Part shown: piece by piece, positions 61,299 to 64,000 of the stretch | How positions within the stretch are numbered: the first letter of the stretch is position 1 | Layout: each line of letters opens with the position of its first letter | Assembly (NCBI RefSeq): GCF_024808255.1 | Contig: NZ_JANTYS010000012.1 | Coordinates: 124,001 to 188,000 of the forward strand | Length of the DNA stretch: 64,000 nucleotides | DNA from: Mucilaginibacter dorajii | GTDB lineage: Bacteria > Bacteroidota > Bacteroidia > Sphingobacteriales > Sphingobacteriaceae | Direction of reading: 5' to 3' | Notes under the pieces: generated by a model | What the model was told of the DNA's origin: nothing | The model's database searches: none | Seen by the model: only the letters and a program-made list of their open reading frames with translations | Made by a program: the position numbers and the translations under genes

Positions 61299-63596
61299 CT
61301 ACCTATGTTTACTTCCCATGTAAAAAGTGATCTCGCCGCCGTTCATAATGTCAGCATGGCTGATTGTAAGGCCGGTTAGTGGTTTGCCATTCAGTACCAT
61401 CTTTTGTACATATACGTTCTTCGCGCTTTGGTTCTTTACGTTGATGGTAAACGTTTTGCCATTATCCAGGTTGATCGTCGCGCCATCTACCGCGGGGCTT
61501 CCCGTGGAGTATTGGTCTGAGCCCGGTGCTACCGGGTAAAAGCCCAGTGAACTAAAGATGTACCAGGCACTCATCTGGCCCGTATCGTCATTACCACCCA
61601 GTCCATCCGATGTCGGTTTATACATTCTTGGCAATATCATCCTGATCCTTTCCTGGGTTTTCCAGGGCTGGTCTGTCCAGTTGTACAAATAGGCTACATG
61701 GTGCGATGGTTCGTTGCCATGTACATAGTTACCGATAATACCATCTCTTGTAATGTCTTCTGTTTCGGCAAAGTATTTATCCGGCAGGTTCATCGTGAAC
61801 AGTGAATCCAGGTACCTGGTGAACCTTTTGTTGCCACCCATCAGCTGGATAAGGCTTTTTGGGTCCTGTGGTGCAAACAGGGTATAGTTCCAGCTGTTGC
61901 CTTCTATGAATCCTTCATTGATCGTCGTCAGCGGATCGAAACCTTTCCTGAATTCGCCGTTAGCCAGTTTCGGGCGCATGAATCCTACTTTAGGATCATA
62001 TACGTTTTTATAGTTTGCCGATCTATTCATAAAAGTTTCGTAAACATCCATCCGGTTCAGCTTTTTGGCCAGTTGGGCGATAGACCAGTCGTCAAAGGCG
62101 TATTCCAGTGTTGATGATACCGACACGCCGCTTTTTTCATCGGGGATATAGCCATGGTCCATGTATTCGCCTATGCCTTCATAGTCTCTATGAGTGGCTG
62201 TGGCTATACAGGCATCCAGTGCTTTGTTGGCTGTGTTGATATCGGTTATCGTGCCTTTTACAACCGCGTCGGCCAATACGGCTACGCTATGGTAACCGCT
62301 CATACACCAGTTTTCATTACCCGAGTTCGACCAGATGGGCAGCATATGCTCCGGGCTTTGCTCATAGTGCGCCAGCATGCTTTGTACCATATCGGCATTC
62401 CTTTTTGGTTCTATGATATTGAACAGCGGGTGCAGGGCCCGGTAGGTATCCCAAAGCGAGAAGGTGGTGTAATTGGTAAAACCTTCGGCTTTGTGTACGT
62501 TTTGGTCTATTCCTTTGTACTGGCCGTCGGCATCCATGTAGATGGTCGGGTTGATCATCGTATGGTACATGGAGGTGTAAAAATTTTCCTTTGTTTCCTG
62601 GTTCCCTTTGATCTCTATTTTATGCAATTCGGTTTCCCATTGCTGCTGGCCATCGTTCTTTACTTTATCAAAGTCCCAGCCGGGGATCTCGGTTTGCATA
62701 TTGTTCATCGCCCCGGCCATGCTTACCGGCGAAATAGCGAATTTGATTTTTATTTTTTCGCCTTCTTCGGTTTTAAAATCGAAGTACGCGCGGATCTGTT
62801 TGCCTGCTATTTCGGGGAAGTTCTCGGTTTTGTTGAATTTGCCCCAGAAACCGCCGTATACTTCTCTTTTATCGTACTTTTTATAGCCGTGTTTGAAGAA
62901 AGCTTTATTGAAGCTCATGGCAAAGTACAGGGTTCTGGTACGTGCCCAGCCATTGGTTTGGCGGAAACCCATCACCGTACTATCGTTTACTACCCTCAAA
63001 TACGTCCATACGTTTTTATCGGGGTAGTTATAGATGCCGGCCATCAGGTCTAATATGATATGCGACTGGTCTGATTTAGGAAAAGTATATTGATGAAAGC
63101 CTACTCTTGCCGTGGTGGTCATTTCGGCCAGGATGTTATGGTCATCCAGTTTTACTTTGTAGTAGTTGGCCTGGCTTAGCTCGTTCTGGTGCGAGAACGC
63201 TGATCTGTAGCCGCTGCCGGGTTTATCGGCCGTACCGGGGTTCAGCTGCAGGGTACCTGTGGTGGGCATGATCAGAAAGTCGCCCAGATCCGAGTGCCCC
63301 GTGCCGCTGAAGTGGGTATGGCTGAAGCCGACTATCGTTTTATCTTCGTACTGGTAGCCCGCGCAGTATTTGTATACATCGGGGTTATACCTACCATTCA
63401 GCTCGTAGCTGGCTGTATCCGTTTCGGGGCTCAATTGTACCATCCCGAAGGGGACTGTTGCTCCAGGGTATACGTGACCCATACGCGCTGTCCCGATGAT
63501 AGGGTGAACGTATTGGACCAATTTCTCGGACGAAGCCGTTTGCGCATGAAGGGAAACTGCCGGACTTAAAAGTAATGCAAAAAGAAATTTCTTCAT
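61299..63596 (-). CDS. GH92 exo-alpha-mannosidase, exported
   Basis: 765 residues with signal peptide (KKFLFALLLSPAVSLHAQ). N-terminal beta-sandwich (ARMGHVYPGATVPFGMVQLS, GFSHTHFSGTGHSDLGDFLI) and an (alpha/alpha)6 barrel (TYRALHPLFNIIEPKRN, GNEPSHHVAYLYNWTDQPW, NDDTGQMSAWYIFSSLGFYP). The enzymes are Ca2+-dependent and trim alpha-linked mannose from N-glycans or yeast mannan. It is not part of the beta-mannan locus at 2918-11914. The frame extends to a TTG at 63617; ATG 63596 starts the signal. Confidence 0.94.
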   Translation of the reverse strand: MKKFLFALLLSPAVSLHAQTASSEKLVQYVHPIIGTARMGHVYPGATVPFGMVQLSPETDTASYELNGRYNPDVYKYCAGYQYEDKTIVGFSHTHFSGTGHSDLGDFLIMPTTGTLQLNPGTADKPGSGYRSAFSHQNELSQANYYKVKLDDHNILAEMTTTARVGFHQYTFPKSDQSHIILDLMAGIYNYPDKNVWTYLRVVNDSTVMGFRQTNGWARTRTLYFAMSFNKAFFKHGYKKYDKREVYGGFWGKFNKTENFPEIAGKQIRAYFDFKTEEGEKIKIKFAISPVSMAGAMNNMQTEIPGWDFDKVKNDGQQQWETELHKIEIKGNQETKENFYTSMYHTMINPTIYMDADGQYKGIDQNVHKAEGFTNYTTFSLWDTYRALHPLFNIIEPKRNADMVQSMLAHYEQSPEHMLPIWSNSGNENWCMSGYHSVAVLADAVVKGTITDINTANKALDACIATATHRDYEGIGEYMDHGYIPDEKSGVSVSSTLEYAFDDWSIAQLAKKLNRMDVYETFMNRSANYKNVYDPKVGFMRPKLANGEFRKGFDPLTTINEGFIEGNSWNYTLFAPQDPKSLIQLMGGNKRFTRYLDSLFTMNLPDKYFAETEDITRDGIIGNYVHGNEPSHHVAYLYNWTDQPWKTQERIRMILPRMYKPTSDGLGGNDDTGQMSAWYIFSSLGFYPVAPGSDQYSTGSPAVDGATINLDNGKTFTINVKNQSAKNVYVQKMVLNGKPLTGLTISHADIMNGGEITFYMGSKHR

Positions 63597-63620
63597 TTTT
63601 TCTGTAAAGAGAGCCAATTA

Positions 63621-64000
63621 TTATATAGCTGGATTGGCAGCATAAGCAGTCCAAAGTTCATCAACTGTTTTACCGGTTTCCTTTTTCCAGCTATCATCTG
63701 TAAAAGTGTGATCACGTAATTGCTTGTCGAAAGTTTTTACCAGGTCTTTTTTATAATTTTTCTCAACCCAAATTAAAAAACGGGCGGTAACACGGTAAGC
63801 GTTATCATAATTCTGTGTAGATTTAAATTCAGGTAATGTCCAATGCGCACCTGGGTTATCAACACCAAATTTGTTACGGGCGTAATCTGCAATACCCTCA
63901 GTTAACCACCCTGGCCCGGCACCATTACCATAATCTTGTACAATGTGCATTACCTCGTGGGTAACTACATCAATATCTTTAGGATGTTTGGTCATGTATT
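63621..64000 (-). CDS. Basic-secretory-protein-family metallopeptidase, 5' truncated
   Basis: The gene runs off the window end; only the last ~126 residues are present. The zinc motif HEVMH is visible (DVVTHEVMHIVQDYG), followed by GWLTEGIADYARNKFG (third ligand Glu or Asp nearby) and ARFLIWVEKNYKKDLVKTFD, as in BSP/plant basic secretory protein peptidases. It is exported in relatives. It lies 24 bp upstream of the GH92 gene on the same strand, so the pair may act together on glycoprotein. Confidence 0.85.
   Translation of the reverse strand, partial: YMTKHPKDIDVVTHEVMHIVQDYGNGAGPGWLTEGIADYARNKFGVDNPGAHWTLPEFKSTQNYDNAYRVTARFLIWVEKNYKKDLVKTFDKQLRDHTFTDDSWKKETGKTVDELWTAYAANPAI

Noticed and set aside
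62154..63053. 299-codon plus-strand frame
   Set aside because: It is fully antisense to the GH92 gene, whose motifs are intact; composition is that of a shadow frame.
1..64000. tRNA, rRNA or riboswitch genes
   Set aside because: I looked for cloverleaf arms, TTCGANNC loops and long structured leaders and found none that hold together; a covariance search would settle this.

Overview
The window looks like chromosomal DNA of a Bacteroidota species, most likely a soil or plant-associated member of the Sphingobacteriaceae (Mucilaginibacter/Pedobacter-like). This is inferred from moderate GC, AT-rich promoter motifs of the TAnnTTTG type, many signal-peptide and lipoprotein genes, glycoside hydrolases typical of the phylum (GH26, GH27, GH92, GH130), RND efflux, a head-GIN adhesin protein, and dense short palindromic repeats between genes. 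No rRNA, tRNA, CRISPR array or intact prophage was seen.

Layout. 1-2711: end of a class C beta-lactamase-like serine hydrolase with a TPR tail, then nhaA. 2918-11914, all on the minus strand: a mannan-utilisation locus. Read in transcription order it holds an AraC-type regulator, a sodium:solute symporter, a GH130 mannosylglucose phosphorylase, a cellobiose/mannobiose 2-epimerase, a GH27 alpha-galactosidase and a GH26 beta-mannanase. Together they would cut galactomannan, strip galactose, import mannobiose, epimerise it to mannosylglucose and phosphorolyse that to mannose-1-phosphate plus glucose. 12405-15020: an Mla-type lipid transport operon (permease, ATPase, MCE protein). 15021-16660: a repeat nest built around a RAYT-type transposase gene, with REP-like hairpins, a duplicated piece of mlaD and a foldback element with 33-bp arms. 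16913-19173: SDR dehydrogenase, Crp-like and LuxR-like regulators. 19410-22163: a four-gene unit of three exported proteins (one with a phage-tail-collar-like C-terminus) and a cysteine phosphatase-like protein with an unknown C-terminal domain. 22246-28847: Fic protein, MsrA, HopJ-family protein, TauE/SafE permease, an XRE/DUF4870-like protein, a lipoprotein and an Hsp70-like ATPase preceded by a perfect 28-bp palindrome.

28872-35844: a tripartite RND efflux operon flanked by two TetR regulators. 35847-36660: fourteen tandem ~49-bp hairpin repeats plus two inverted copies, next to an IS200-like Y1 transposase gene. 37287-45890: response regulator, a degraded membrane-protein remnant, nitrilase, AraC regulator, small proteins, an alpha/beta hydrolase, an AAA ATPase preceded by seven alternating half-sites, and a CarboxypepD_reg-like protein. 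46099-48778: a sigma-like/anti-sigma-like pair and a tandem pair of paralogous membrane proteins. 49010-50896: a large SPFH/flotillin-like protein. 52288-57334: two successive copies of an isochorismatase-fold hydrolase / MFS exporter / regulator module, one with TetR and one with MarR. 57486-64000: truncated haemoglobin, GH25 lysozyme, a transposase/nuclease remnant, a GIN-domain protein, a lipoprotein with a perfect 90-bp internal duplication, a GH92 alpha-mannosidase and the end of a basic-secretory-protein-family peptidase.

The most unusual material is non-coding: two different transposase genes, each beside its own hairpin-repeat family; nested palindromic elements that split the mannan locus; and several perfect palindromes placed exactly where regulator operators would be. 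Many starts were moved from an upstream TTG or GTG to an internal ATG where the family start or signal peptide supports it. All function calls rest on motif reading by eye, with no database search.
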